In this document: piece by piece, positions 54,103 through 63,144 of the stretch
Layout: each line of letters begins with the position of its first letter
Position numbering within the stretch: position 1 is the stretch's first letter
NCBI RefSeq assembly: GCF_000750635.1
Contig: NZ_CCDM010000002.1
Location: 434,001 to 498,000 of the forward strand
Source of the DNA: Oceanobacillus jeddahensis
GTDB lineage: Bacteria > Bacillota > Bacilli > Bacillales > Amphibacillaceae
Length of the DNA stretch: 64,000 bases
Reading direction: 5' to 3'
Translations under genes and position numbers: made by a program
The notes under the pieces: generated by a model
The model's input: the letters and a program-made list of their open reading frames with translations, nothing else
Databases searched by the model: none
Told to the model about the DNA's origin: nothing

Positions 54103-54492
54103 GTGAACAAAATATTTAAATTCTTAAAGAATGATTTAAAACCAAAAAATAAGTTCAATGTTATTAATGTGGGAGATGTGATTCAATTTAAAGGAGGGAA
54201 AGGGTATAAAGTTAAAAGAGTTAGTAAAGCAAATGGGAAATATAGTGTAAGTAATATATATTTAGAACCCCATGGTACGTGGTTTCCACTTTCTTTACCT
54301 GGAGATAATTCACTAGAAAAAGAAATATGGGATAATATACGGTATTTTAACTATGACATGGAACAACGCGCTAGCTCAATACAAACTGTTCAACAGACAA
54401 ATGAATCACAGAAATCAAATTTTTACCATCTTTCCAAAGAGGAGGCACATAAACTAGCTCTCCAATACAAACAAAACAAAAAATTGAAGTGA
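54103..54492 (+). CDS. Hypothetical protein with a basic beta-rich N-terminal domain
   Basis: A 129-residue protein that I do not recognise. Residues 1-80 are basic and beta-rich (NVGDVIQFKGGKGYKVKRVSKANGKYSVSNIYLEPHGTWFPLSLP), an SH3-like pattern that could bind RNA or another protein. The C-terminal part is polar and ends in SKEEAHKLALQYKQNKK. The likely start is GTG 54103, with AAGGGG upstream (a TTG lies one codon earlier). It is absent from the B. subtilis order at this place, so it is an insertion between the DUF84 gene and ytoQ. It has its own promoter. Confidence 0.6.
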   Translation: MNKIFKFLKNDLKPKNKFNVINVGDVIQFKGGKGYKVKRVSKANGKYSVSNIYLEPHGTWFPLSLPGDNSLEKEIWDNIRYFNYDMEQRASSIQTVQQTNESQKSNFYHLSKEEAHKLALQYKQNKKLK

Positions 54493-54594
54493 AACAATCA
54501 ATGACAAAGCAATTGATAATGTCGATATTGTTTTCGGAATTTTTTGTTTGTGGAAGAAGAATTTATGATCTTAAAAGAATCAATCCAACCTAGA

Positions 54595-54645
54595 AAGAGA
54601 AACTGCCGCCAAAAGCACAAGTTGCATTTGACGGCAGTTTCTTGA
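54595..54645. terminator. Bidirectional intrinsic terminator
   Basis: AGAAACTGCCGCCAAA pairs with TTTGACGGCAGTTTCT (one mismatch) just after the ytoQ stop, so it mainly serves the minus strand. Confidence 0.8.
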
Positions 54646-54651
54646 AAATCA

Positions 54652-55092
54652 TTATTCGTAGATATACGCAATAACATCCAATGCTTGCTCTACGGATTCC
54701 ACGGTAATATTTGCCTTGTTGGAAAGTTCTTTTAACGGATGAATTAATTTTTCGGGACGAATAATAATCGTCGGTTTTCCTAAAGCTATGGCTGTGCTGG
54801 CGTCCATGGCTGTGTTCCATTGTTTATATTCTTCACCAAATAAAGCAATTACAATATCTGATTTCTGCATCAATACCTGTGTCCGAAAGTTATTGACACT
54901 GGAAGCAGCATCATCGCGATAAAAATTTCCAGGCTGTTTTCCTAAAATCGCTTCACCAATATCGTCGGAACGATCATGATTTGTTTGCGGAGAAACAAAT
55001 GTCAGCGGCAGTTCTTTTTCTTCAGCAAGCTTTTTTACCTCTTCTCTCCAATTATCATGAATTTGTCCAGCTAAATAAACAGTTAAATTCAT
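54652..55092 (-). CDS. ytoQ: YtoQ-family protein
   Basis: A 147-residue protein with a nucleoside 2-deoxyribosyltransferase-like (Rossmann-type) pattern: VYLAGQIHDNWREEV at the N-terminus, SPQTNHDRSDDIGEAIL, NFRTQVLMQKSDIVIALFGEEYKQWNTAMDAS with the D and E residues of that fold, and ALGKPTIII. The family's activity has not been established to my knowledge. I chose ATG 55092 with GGGAGGG upstream. In B. subtilis ytoQ also lies beside ytpP. Here repeat element E separates the two. Confidence 0.85.
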   Translation of the reverse strand: MNLTVYLAGQIHDNWREEVKKLAEEKELPLTFVSPQTNHDRSDDIGEAILGKQPGNFYRDDAASSVNNFRTQVLMQKSDIVIALFGEEYKQWNTAMDASTAIALGKPTIIIRPEKLIHPLKELSNKANITVESVEQALDVIAYIYE

Positions 55093-55178
55093 TCCAATCC
55101 CTCCCAATCAATGTTATCTTTATAGTAAATGTTTTTCTTTATCTTGTTAAGTTATTTGATTGTTGCATATGTTCGTTA

Positions 55179-55696
55179 CTCAACTTTCACACCTAAAAAA
55201 AGAAACTTTATTTCCATAGAAACAGGAGTTGATCGTTCCTTTGATAACTTCCTTGACAAAGAATAGAAGGTGAAGTGTAAAGCACCGCTGCGGCAGACCG
55301 TTTTGCTTTCCGACGTACAACGGTTTTGATGGGGCGAGTAATCGCAATGGTTTTCGATGGGACGAGTAATCGCAGTCCCAGCCCCAGTCCCAGGACGTAC
55401 TAGTGCAGACGTTGCAACAACTCTTTTCGATGGGGTGAGTAATCGCAACCCCAGGACGTTGCGACTTTAGTCTGCCTAGGGGCACGCTCTTCAGCTAACT
55501 TGAAAAGCGGTTTTCTTTTCAAGTTAGCTGAAGCCGTCCCCATGGAAAGCGGAGTGGTTGGCCGGAGCGGAGCTATGCACAATCACCAATTCCCAAAAGG
55601 TCAGATATGTAACCAAAAAGCAAGCATGGTAATGGAGAACATGTTCATCCTAAAATAGCAAGATATATATGCTTATTCTTAGGTGCGATAGTTGAG
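55179..55696. repeat. Element E: TIR-bounded non-coding mobile element (518 bp), inverse of element B
   Basis: The left end CTCAACTTTCACACCTAA and right end TTAGGTGCGATAGTTGAG are inverted near-copies. The whole element matches B (37352-38134) in the opposite direction but lacks about 270 bp of its middle. It holds three copies of the 19-nt module (55328-55346, 55356-55374, 55429-55447) and a perfect 19-bp hairpin, CTTCAGCTAACTTGAAAAG at 55489-55507 against 55515-55533. The flanks TTCGTTA and TTATTTA agree at 5 of 7 positions. It interrupts the ytoQ-ytpP neighbourhood. Confidence 0.78.
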
Positions 55697-55741
55697 TTAT
55701 TTAATTATAGGATATCCCAGGATGCAGACAAGGTAACATAA

Positions 55742-55770
55742 TTGAAAGAAAATACACAGCACGCTATGAT
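55742..55770 (+). promoter_or_regulatory. SigmaA promoter of ytpPQR
   Basis: TTGAAA (55742-55747) and TATGAT (55765-55770) are 17 bases apart and 26 bases before the ytpP start. It lies outside element E, so the element should not stop ytpP transcription. Confidence 0.6.
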
Positions 55771-55795
55771 AGAGGAATAGAAAGGATGTATGAAA

Positions 55796-56113
55796 ATGAA
55801 AGAATTACAAAGCACAGAAGAATTTAATTCCTATATTCAGGAAGGTCCGGTTGTCTTTTTATTTACTGCCGGCTGGTGCCCGGATTGTCGTGTGATTGAA
55901 CCGGTATTGCCTGAAATTGAAGAGAAATATACACAATTTGAATTTGTTGAAGTAAATCGGGACAATTTTATTGAACTATGTCAGGAATATGATATCTATG
56001 GCATCCCAAGCTTTTTGGCATTTGAAAATGGAGAAGAGCTGGGCAGATTTGTAAGCAAAGACCGGAAAACACAGGAAGAAATCGAATCCTTTTTAGACGG
56101 GCTTGCTAAATAG
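55796..56113 (+). CDS. ytpP: Thioredoxin-like protein YtpP
   Basis: A 105-residue thioredoxin-fold protein with active site WCPDC (Cys28, Cys31) in FTAGWCPDCRVIEPVLPEI, and the cis-proline in YGIPSFLAF. It probably reduces disulfides or bacillithiolated proteins in the cytoplasm. I chose ATG 55796, nine bases after AAAGGA; an ATG at 55790 would touch that site. It is the first gene of ytpP-ytpQ-ytpR with short spacers, the same order as in B. subtilis. Confidence 0.92.
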   Translation: MKELQSTEEFNSYIQEGPVVFLFTAGWCPDCRVIEPVLPEIEEKYTQFEFVEVNRDNFIELCQEYDIYGIPSFLAFENGEELGRFVSKDRKTQEEIESFLDGLAK

Positions 56114-56129
56114 GTAAGGAGGCATCTGT

Positions 56130-56939
56130 ATGGCAAAAATGACAAGCATCAAGATGAAGCGCCTGCTGGAGGATGAGCTGAAGAATCCCGATTATCGCGT
56201 GGTGTACAAGCGTGATGATGATGCTGTACGAATTGAATGGAAGGAATCGAAAGAAGGTATGTCGGTTTCCTTGCCTAATTTAATTGCAAAATATAATGAT
56301 CGGGGGAAAGAAGCTGTCGATGAAATCGTGGAACATGTGAACGAAGCATTGAAAATCATGAATCAGACGCAGCATTTAAAAGGAATGGAGAAACAAATTT
56401 TCCCAGTTTTACGCTCTCCTTCCTTCCCAACGGAAACCAAAGCTGGAAAAAAACTGATTTATAAAGATCATACTGCGGAAACACGTGTTTTTTATGCACT
56501 TGATTTAGGAAAATCTTACCGTTTAATTGATGATGAATTATTGGAAGAAGAAGGCTGGTCTAAGGAAAGACTGGATGAAATAGCAACATTTAATATCCGC
56601 TCCTTGACCTACGAGCCTAAAATGGATCAGGTTGCAGGAAATGACTTTTATTTCTTGGCAACACAAGATGGCTATGATGCAAGCCGGATTCTAAATGAAG
56701 CCTTTTTAGAAGAAATGCTTGCCAATGCAAAAGGAGAATTAACGGTTGCTGTTCCGCATCAGGATGTTCTTATTTTAGGGGACATTCAAAATAAAGCAGG
56801 GTATGATATTTTAGCGCAAATGACGATGAAGTTTTTTGCGGATGGAAGAATCCCGATTACTTCGTTACCATTTGTTTATGAAAATAAAAAATTAGAACCG
56901 GTATTTATATTAGCCAAAAATAGACCTGAGAATAACTAG
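56130..56939 (+). CDS. ytpQ: DUF1444-family protein YtpQ
   Basis: A 269-residue soluble protein of the DUF1444 family, conserved in Bacilli beside ytpP and ytpR. It begins MTSIKMKRLLEDELKNPDYRVVYKRDDDAVRIEWKE and contains AVPHQDVLILGDIQNKAGYDILAQMTMKFFADGRIPITSLPFVYE, a typical C-terminal signature. Its function is unknown. AAGGAGG precedes the ATG. It ends 11 bases before ytpR. Confidence 0.9.
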   Translation: MAKMTSIKMKRLLEDELKNPDYRVVYKRDDDAVRIEWKESKEGMSVSLPNLIAKYNDRGKEAVDEIVEHVNEALKIMNQTQHLKGMEKQIFPVLRSPSFPTETKAGKKLIYKDHTAETRVFYALDLGKSYRLIDDELLEEEGWSKERLDEIATFNIRSLTYEPKMDQVAGNDFYFLATQDGYDASRILNEAFLEEMLANAKGELTVAVPHQDVLILGDIQNKAGYDILAQMTMKFFADGRIPITSLPFVYENKKLEPVFILAKNRPENN

Positions 56940-56950
56940 GAGTGAAAAAG

Positions 56951-57556
56951 ATGGATGTTTTTTATAACCGTCAAGGAATTGGAGATGTATTGATCCTCCC
57001 GATTAAAGAAGGAAACCGCTATGAATTAAAGGAAGAAAACCATGATGATATTACAAAAATAACGTCAACAGATGGAGAAGTGCTTGGTTATAATATTTTT
57101 CATGCTTCTCAATATTTTCATTTAGATGAAAAAAACGGTGCAATCCCTTTAACAGAAGAATTGTTAGCTGGAATCCGTACCCTGTTCCAGAAGAAAGGAA
57201 TAAATGACCCCCTTGAATTTGATTTGAGTCCGAAATTTGTAGTAGGATTTGTAAAGTCAAAGCAAGCCCATGAAAATGCGGATAAATTAAGTGTATGTCA
57301 AATTGATGTTGGAGAAGAAACCTTGCAAATCGTTTGCGGCGCTCCAAACATTGACGAAGGTCAAAAGGTCGTTATAGCAAAAGTAGGCGCAACAATGCCA
57401 TCTGGAATGAAAATAAAAGCATCTGAATTAAGAGGTGTGCCTTCTAATGGAATGGTTTGTTCTCAAAAAGAATTAGGCTTGCCTGATGCACCGAAAGAAA
57501 AAGGTATTTACGTATTAGAGGACACGTATCAAATTGGTGAAGAATTTACATTTTAA
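56951..57556 (+). CDS. ytpR: tRNA-binding-domain protein YtpR
   Basis: A 201-residue protein. The N-terminal half is a DUF4479 domain (MDVFYNRQGIGDVLILPI). The C-terminal half (about 90-201) is an EMAP/tRNA-binding OB fold like that at the start of PheT: FVVGFVKSKQAHENADKLSVCQIDVG, QIVCGAPNIDEGQKVVIAKVGATMPSGMKI, GVPSNGMVCSQKELGL. It probably binds tRNA or another nucleic acid. I chose ATG 56951, eight bases after AGGAG. A terminator follows, so it ends the ytpPQR unit. Confidence 0.92.
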   Translation: MDVFYNRQGIGDVLILPIKEGNRYELKEENHDDITKITSTDGEVLGYNIFHASQYFHLDEKNGAIPLTEELLAGIRTLFQKKGINDPLEFDLSPKFVVGFVKSKQAHENADKLSVCQIDVGEETLQIVCGAPNIDEGQKVVIAKVGATMPSGMKIKASELRGVPSNGMVCSQKELGLPDAPKEKGIYVLEDTYQIGEEFTF

Positions 57557-57559
57557 TTT

Positions 57560-57592
57560 ACAAATCCCTTGTGTGAGCAGGGGATTTTTTAC
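57560..57592 (+). terminator. Intrinsic terminator of ytpPQR
   Basis: AAATCCCTTG (57562-57571) pairs with CAGGGGATTT (57578-57587, one wobble) and ends in TTTTTT. Confidence 0.88.
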
Positions 57593-57812
57593 ACGGAAGG
57601 AAAAATAAAGGTAGATTCAAAGAAAATTTGATGAAGCTGACCACTGTTTTTTGGGAACGGCAAAGTCAACAAATCCTTGTGTCTGTAAAAAGCTTACTGT
57701 GCTATATGTTTCAAAAACAGCAAGAACGTGATTAAATTTTAATACAGGAATAATGTTAATGAACATTAAAAACTGGTAAAATGACAGTATGAACAATTAA
57801 GGAAATGAGTGA

Positions 57813-60395
57813 ATGCATATGTGGTGGGAGCAATGGAAAGAACGGCTCAAAAACATATTTACAAAAGAAGTGGAGATAGAAGTAGAAGAATTCGTTGAGG
57901 TTGAACAGGAAAATTCTGAAAAACAACCAAATTTACAAACAAAAATGACATACCATTATCCTTCCGGGCGAACATTTAAGTTTCCGGTAATTCCAGATAC
58001 TGTTGATCAAAAAAAAGAAACAAGCCTTGATAAGCAACCTAGTTACGAAAGAAGAAATCAAGATATTGTACGGGAAAGAAGAGAGAGAAGAGAAAGAAGA
58101 ACAAATAGAGAAAATAGCGAACGAAAAGAAACAACTGCTGACCAAAAGCCAGAAAAGCATCGCCCGTTACCAGGTCAAAACAGAAAAGAAACTTTATCGA
58201 GTACGCGTCATTCGCAAAGTACACGTACTAGATCACAAGAGGATAACAATCCAGGCAGAAAAGTATATAAAAAAAATCCAGATGTTCCTTTTCAGCCAAC
58301 AGAGGTACCTTCTCCAATCTATGGTTTTCAACCGAGAGAGTCTAAAACAATTCATGAAATACCAGCGTATCAGAGGAAGGAATCAAAACTTCAAAAAGAT
58401 GATGAAGCAGCAAGCAGTTTAGAAGAGACGGCTTTTTATTCTGAATCCCTGTTAAATGAAGAAGAACAATTACCAGTAGATGATCCAGAGATTGACTCTG
58501 AGAGTAACGATACTGATTTGTTGGAAACAGAGAATCCTTTCGTTAATCAAGAGGATACTTCTTCAGAAGATGTGCTGCTTGAACAAACAGAAGAAGCGCA
58601 GCAAGAGATCAGCAGTACTGTAGAAGAACTGGAAACGGAAGAAAACACGGTCCAACAAACAGCATCAGAACCAGCAGAAGAAATAGAAACGAATGATGTT
58701 TCAAAAAAAAGAAATCCTATTCATACAACGACTAAAGATCAAAACCAAGACAATAGTAAGAAAAGTACTGCCGCAACTGCTTTTAATGTAATGATGACTC
58801 CGCGGGATAAGAAAAATTTACAGGAGCAGAGAAAAAGGGCGGAGACTTTCCAGCGATTGCAACAAGCACATGAAAGACGTGAAGACGAGCAGCGTAAAGC
58901 GGAAGAAAGAATAAGTGAAACACATGTTGAAAATGAAGAAACAGAAATATTGACTGCAAATACTTCGGAAACATTGAATGAATCAGAAATAAGAGATGTA
59001 CCTTTACACTTGCTAAATGATCCAGCAGTCAAGTCGACAGAAGAGGATGAAGAATGGCTGCAGGAACAACAAGATTTACTAGAGGAAACATTGAAGCATT
59101 TCCAAGTAAAGGCAAAAGTAGTGAAAGCAACACAAGGCCCATCTGTAACACGCTTTGAAGTGCAGCCGGAGATGGGAGTTAAGGTTAGTAAGATAAAAAA
59201 CTTAGCCGATGATTTAAAATTAAATATGTCAGCAAAGGATATTCGTATTGAAGCCCCTATTCCAGGTAAAAATACAGTTGGGATTGAAGTACCTAACCTG
59301 CATCCAGAAATGGTAGGGATTCAACGAATTATTGAATCTGATGATTTTAAAGACAGCAATTCTCCTTTAAGTGTAGCTCTAGGACTGACTATTGAAGGAA
59401 TGCCTAAAGTAATTGATATTAATAAAATGCCACATGGTTTGATTGCCGGGGCTACCGGCTCTGGTAAGAGTGTCTGTATTAATACAATTTTGGTTAGCTT
59501 AATTTACAATGCCAGTCATGAGGACGTAAGGATACTTTTAATTGATCCTAAAATGGTTGAACTTGCTCCATACAACGGTATTCCACATCTTGTTTCCCCT
59601 GTTATTACAGATGTGAAAGCTGCCACCCAAAGTCTTAAATGGGCTGTAGCAGAGATGGAGGACCGTTATGACCGTTTTGTAAATGAAGGTGTTAGGGATA
59701 TAGGCAGATACAATCAAAAAATGCTGCGTGAAGGAAAAGCAGATCAAAAAATGCCATATATCGTTATTGTTATTGATGAGTTAGCCGATTTGATGATGAT
59801 GTCTCCGCAAGATGTGGAAGATGCTATTAGTAGAATTGCCCAAAAAGCAAGAGCATGTGGCATTCACCTACTACTTGCAACGCAGCGTCCATCTGTGGAT
59901 GTTATAACAGGTCTCATTAAAGCAAATATTCCTACAAGAATTGCTTTTAGTGTATCTTCTCAAGTTGATTCACGAACAATTATTGATTCCAGTGGTGCAG
60001 AAAAATTACTTGGTAAAGGAGATATGCTCCTTATCGAAAATGGAGCTGGGAAAAGTGTTCGTTTACAAGGTCCTTTTGTGTCTGATGAAGAAATTGAGCG
60101 TGTTGCAAATTATGCAAAAACAATGGCAGAACCACAATATCTATTTGAACAGGAAGATCTGTTAGAGCAAGTACAAATAGACGAAGAGGAAGATGACCTC
60201 TTAGAAGATGCGATTGAATTTGTATTAGATCAAAATAGTGCAAGTACCTCTTCCCTACAGAGACATTTTAAAATAGGCTATAACCGTGCAGCGAGATTAA
60301 TTGATTCGCTGGAGCAAAGAGGCATTATTTCAGGACAAAATGGCAGCCGTGCGCGGGAGGTCTTGATTACAAGAGCGCAGAGAGACAGTATGTAA
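57813..60395 (+). CDS. sftA: DNA translocase SftA (FtsK/SpoIIIE family, soluble)
   Basis: An 860-residue FtsK-type motor. Unlike FtsK and SpoIIIE it has no membrane helices. Residues 1-410 are a long charged, low-complexity, Glu/Gln-rich linker. Then come FtsK alpha and beta domains with Walker A GATGSGKS (about 546-553) and Walker B IVIVIDELADLMMMS, and LLATQRPSVDVITGLIKANIPTRIAF. The C-terminal gamma winged helix (SSLQRHFKIGYNRAARLIDSLEQRGII) reads orienting DNA sequences. In B. subtilis SftA clears DNA from the septum. The ATG at 57813 has AAGGAA upstream. Confidence 0.95.
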   Translation: MHMWWEQWKERLKNIFTKEVEIEVEEFVEVEQENSEKQPNLQTKMTYHYPSGRTFKFPVIPDTVDQKKETSLDKQPSYERRNQDIVRERRERRERRTNRENSERKETTADQKPEKHRPLPGQNRKETLSSTRHSQSTRTRSQEDNNPGRKVYKKNPDVPFQPTEVPSPIYGFQPRESKTIHEIPAYQRKESKLQKDDEAASSLEETAFYSESLLNEEEQLPVDDPEIDSESNDTDLLETENPFVNQEDTSSEDVLLEQTEEAQQEISSTVEELETEENTVQQTASEPAEEIETNDVSKKRNPIHTTTKDQNQDNSKKSTAATAFNVMMTPRDKKNLQEQRKRAETFQRLQQAHERREDEQRKAEERISETHVENEETEILTANTSETLNESEIRDVPLHLLNDPAVKSTEEDEEWLQEQQDLLEETLKHFQVKAKVVKATQGPSVTRFEVQPEMGVKVSKIKNLADDLKLNMSAKDIRIEAPIPGKNTVGIEVPNLHPEMVGIQRIIESDDFKDSNSPLSVALGLTIEGMPKVIDINKMPHGLIAGATGSGKSVCINTILVSLIYNASHEDVRILLIDPKMVELAPYNGIPHLVSPVITDVKAATQSLKWAVAEMEDRYDRFVNEGVRDIGRYNQKMLREGKADQKMPYIVIVIDELADLMMMSPQDVEDAISRIAQKARACGIHLLLATQRPSVDVITGLIKANIPTRIAFSVSSQVDSRTIIDSSGAEKLLGKGDMLLIENGAGKSVRLQGPFVSDEEIERVANYAKTMAEPQYLFEQEDLLEQVQIDEEEDDLLEDAIEFVLDQNSASTSSLQRHFKIGYNRAARLIDSLEQRGIISGQNGSRAREVLITRAQRDSM

Positions 60396-60410
60396 ACTGT
60401 CTCTCATTTT
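60380..60410 (+). terminator. Intrinsic terminator overlapping the sftA stop
   Basis: GAGAGACAGT (60380-60389) pairs with ACTGTCTCTC (60396-60405), followed by ATTTT. The stop codon lies in the loop. Confidence 0.8.
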
Positions 60411-60903
60411 ATGGTGAAAAAATAATAATAGCAAAAAAAGTTGCTATAATTCCTGAAAGTTACTAAAATATAAAGGGAGCTTTCTGAGAAGGAAAGAAAA
60501 TTTAAGGCAAAAGCACATATGACACATTATCTGTATAGAATGAGATATAGACTTTGAATCAAATTTGTGCGGAAAAGGATATTTCTTTATGTACGTTAAA
60601 AAAGTATAAGAAAACAATCAATTTAAAGAAACGTCGACTAAGTTTCCTGCACCATGTGAAACTTAGCTGAAGCCAGCACAATCTTGTGTTAGTAAAAAAC
60701 GAGTGAATGCGAGTTTTTCTAAATAACGCTTCGATGTTTGAAATTACTTACAAAAACTTTGAAAAAATTTTGCTTTAAAATAAGTTATTTATTTGTTATA
60801 ATCCACTGAACGGGTTTGTGCTTATGTATCCTTGACGCAACGCGGATGGTTATAGAATAAATGACAAAAAAGAATAGATGAAAAAACGTTGGAGGTTCGT
60901 TTT
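60411..60903. other. Intergenic region with repeat-like sequence and a promoter
   Basis: A gap of about 490 bases before murC. The segment 60602-60696 is partly repeated at 62507-62571. Inside it CTAAGTTTC and GAAACTTAG form a hairpin (near 60637-60667). TGTTATAAT (60794-60802) is an extended -10 box about 100 bases before murC. No gene is seen. Confidence 0.6.
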
Positions 60904-62199
60904 ATGACAACTTACCATTTTATAGGTATTAAAGGGACAGGAATGAGTGCATTAGCACAAATTCTTCATGATTCAGGTGAGAAGGTGCAGGGGTCAGATA
61001 TTGACAGTCGTATCTTTACACAGATGGCTTTAGAAGAAAAAAATATTCCTATTCTGTCTTTTTCAAAAGATAATATTCAATCAGATTATACGATTATAGC
61101 AGGAAATGCTTTTTCTGAAGAGCATGTTGAAATAAAACAAGCGAAAGAACTAGGGTGTAAATTTTATTGGTATCATGAATTTTTAGGGGAATGGTTAAAA
61201 CAGTATACGAGTATTGCTGTTACAGGCGCTCATGGGAAAACCACAACCACTGGATTATTGTCGCATGTTTTAGAAAGTGCTTATCCAATCTCTTATTTAA
61301 TTGGTGACGGTACAGGACGTGGACATGTTGACAGTAAATATTTTGCGTTTGAAGCATGTGAATATCGCAGACACTTCTTAAGTTATGAGCCGGATTACGC
61401 GATTATGACAAATATTGATTTTGATCATCCTGATTATTTTACAAGCTTGGATGATGTTGTGGATGCTTTCCAATCCATGTCTGATCGTGTGAAAAAAGGA
61501 ATCGTTGCTTGTGGAGATGATGAACAGCTCCAAGGCATACACACAAAAGTTCCAATCATTTATTATGGATTTAATGAATCAAATGATTTTCAAGCAAAAA
61601 ATGTGGTAGAAACAGAACAGGGGACAGAGTTTGATGTATATGTCCGAAGCACGTTCTATGAGCATTTCTTCATTCCGACATTTGGAAACCATACGATTTT
61701 AAATTCACTGGCAGTTATTGCAATTTGTCACTATGAAGGTATTCCGGTTGAATTTATGAAGGAATTAAGCTCTTTTAAAGGAGTTAAGCGCCGCTTTACA
61801 GAGAAGACAATCGGTTCTCAGGTAATCGTGGATGATTATGCACATCACCCTAAGGAGATCGCGGTAACGATTGAATCAGCACGTAAAAAGTATCCAAATA
61901 AGGAAGTGGTTGCTATTTTTCAACCACATACATTTACGCGTACAAAAACATTTTTACAAGAATTTGCAGATAGTTTAAATCAAGCAGATAAAGTGTATTT
62001 ATGTGATATTTTTGGATCAGCCCGGGAAAAGTCAGGTCAATTAACCATTGAAGACCTGCAAAACTTGATTCCAGAAAGTGATATTTTAGATCTGGAGCAT
62101 ACCAATGTATTACAAGAATATAAAGACAGTGTGTTAATTTTCATGGGTGCAGGAGATATTCAAAAATTCCAGAAATCCTATGAAGAAACGCTTGCCTAA
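60904..62199 (+). CDS. murC: UDP-N-acetylmuramate--L-alanine ligase
   Basis: A 431-residue Mur ligase that adds L-alanine to UDP-MurNAc in peptidoglycan synthesis. The N-terminal Rossmann start is [17 protein letters not shown]. The ATP-binding P-loop is [13 protein letters not shown], and the central domain has [10 protein letters not shown]. The C-terminal domain shows [11 protein letters not shown] and [17 protein letters not shown], the MurC signature. I chose ATG 60904 with GGAGG upstream; a TTG at 60889 lies inside that site. Position after sftA matches B. subtilis. Confidence 0.96.
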   Translation: MTTYHFIGIKGTGMSALAQILHDSGEKVQGSDIDSRIFTQMALEEKNIPILSFSKDNIQSDYTIIAGNAFSEEHVEIKQAKELGCKFYWYHEFLGEWLKQYTSIAVTGAHGKTTTTGLLSHVLESAYPISYLIGDGTGRGHVDSKYFAFEACEYRRHFLSYEPDYAIMTNIDFDHPDYFTSLDDVVDAFQSMSDRVKKGIVACGDDEQLQGIHTKVPIIYYGFNESNDFQAKNVVETEQGTEFDVYVRSTFYEHFFIPTFGNHTILNSLAVIAICHYEGIPVEFMKELSSFKGVKRRFTEKTIGSQVIVDDYAHHPKEIAVTIESARKKYPNKEVVAIFQPHTFTRTKTFLQEFADSLNQADKVYLCDIFGSAREKSGQLTIEDLQNLIPESDILDLEHTNVLQEYKDSVLIFMGAGDIQKFQKSYEETLA

Positions 62200-62204
62200 G
62201 CGAA

Positions 62205-62240
62205 TAAAAAAGCAGTGAAAAAGCTCACTGCTTTTTTATT
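62205..62240 (+). terminator. Intrinsic terminator after murC
   Basis: AAAAAAGCAGTGA (62206-62218) pairs exactly with TCACTGCTTTTTT, seven bases after the stop. Confidence 0.95.
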
Positions 62241-62711
62241 ATAGAGAAAACATTTATATGAAATATTATTGTTAAATATAGTAATCAGCTTGATATTGTA
62301 TTTTAACGGAAAAATAAGATACAATAGAAATATGGATTAAATCTTTTAAGGGAAAATGTAGTTTATTCTTAGAAAAGGAAGGGTAAGAATAAACTATGAT
62401 GCGTTCTCCACCTGGTATGAAATAGAATAACTAACGTGTTTACAAATGAGAAACAGTAATGTTTTTCATTTGTAAAAGATACAGCACTATTTTTTGCATG
62501 ATCGGGAAGTATAAGAAAAACGATGTATTTAAAGAAACTTCGATTACGTTTCTTATGATCTTGTGCTAGTAATGGTCCGTTTTTTCTAGTCACCCGTGCA
62601 TGGTTACCAGGCTGCTTGGACAACCTTTTATAAAGTACATACTATCCCTTATAATGCATTTAATCGTACTGATGAATACAGATAACAGATACAAAGGAGT
62701 GATATAAGATT
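62241..62711. other. Intergenic region with hairpin and repeat-like sequence
   Basis: TAGTTTATTCTTA (62359-62371) is exactly inverted at 62384-62396. The segment 62507-62571 resembles 60602-60696. The string CTTGGACAACCTTT near 62615 resembles the inner end of the repeat at 1937-2168. TATAAT at 62650-62655 may be the -10 box for ytxG. No gene is seen. Confidence 0.55.
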
Positions 62712-63125
62712 ATGGGAGTTATCCTCTATAGCGCATTGGCGATTGCCATAATAGCCTTACTCATATTAATGATTTATACGGTTATTTTAGTTTTTAACAC
62801 AAAGAAAACTATGGACGAAGTTAGGGAATCTTTAGTCAGAATTAATCATCAGGTAAACGGCGTAACAGAAGAAGCTAGAGGGGTCGTCCAAGATTCCAAA
62901 GGGCTGGTAGCTGATTTAACTCAAAAATCAAATCAGCTTGATGGTTTAATTCAGGGAGCAAGGGGAATAGGTGATACAGTAGAGGACTTTAATAAGTCAT
63001 TACAGCAATTATCTAATATTATTTCAAAACACTCAAAAGAAGATCAGGAAAAGGCTGCTCAAGCAGTTAAATGGGGGGCTTCCATCTTTGAGTATTGGAA
63101 TAAGCGGAAACAGGAGTCTAATTAA
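62712..63125 (+). CDS. ytxG: DUF948 protein YtxG (general stress protein)
   Basis: A 137-residue protein with one N-terminal membrane helix (VILYSALAIAIIALLILMIYTVILVF), then a long helical region with coiled-coil heptads (KKTMDEVRESLVRINHQVNGVTEEARGVVQDSKGLVADLTQ). This is the DUF948 family. In B. subtilis ytxG is co-transcribed with ytxH and belongs to the general stress group. AAAGGAG precedes the ATG, and ytxH follows after 19 bases. Its molecular role is unknown. Confidence 0.9.
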   Translation: MGVILYSALAIAIIALLILMIYTVILVFNTKKTMDEVRESLVRINHQVNGVTEEARGVVQDSKGLVADLTQKSNQLDGLIQGARGIGDTVEDFNKSLQQLSNIISKHSKEDQEKAAQAVKWGASIFEYWNKRKQESN

Positions 63126-63144
63126 ATCTTAGGAGGTTATAAGG

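Noticed and set aside
55328..55447. Possible CRISPR array from the 19-nt repeats
   Set aside because: The spacing is irregular, the units are too short, the intervening strings are themselves repeats, and there is no cas gene.
58003..58422. 139-codon plus-strand frame in the sftA linker
   Set aside because: Lysine/glutamate-rich frame shift of the purine-rich linker of sftA; the sftA frame is supported by its motor domain.
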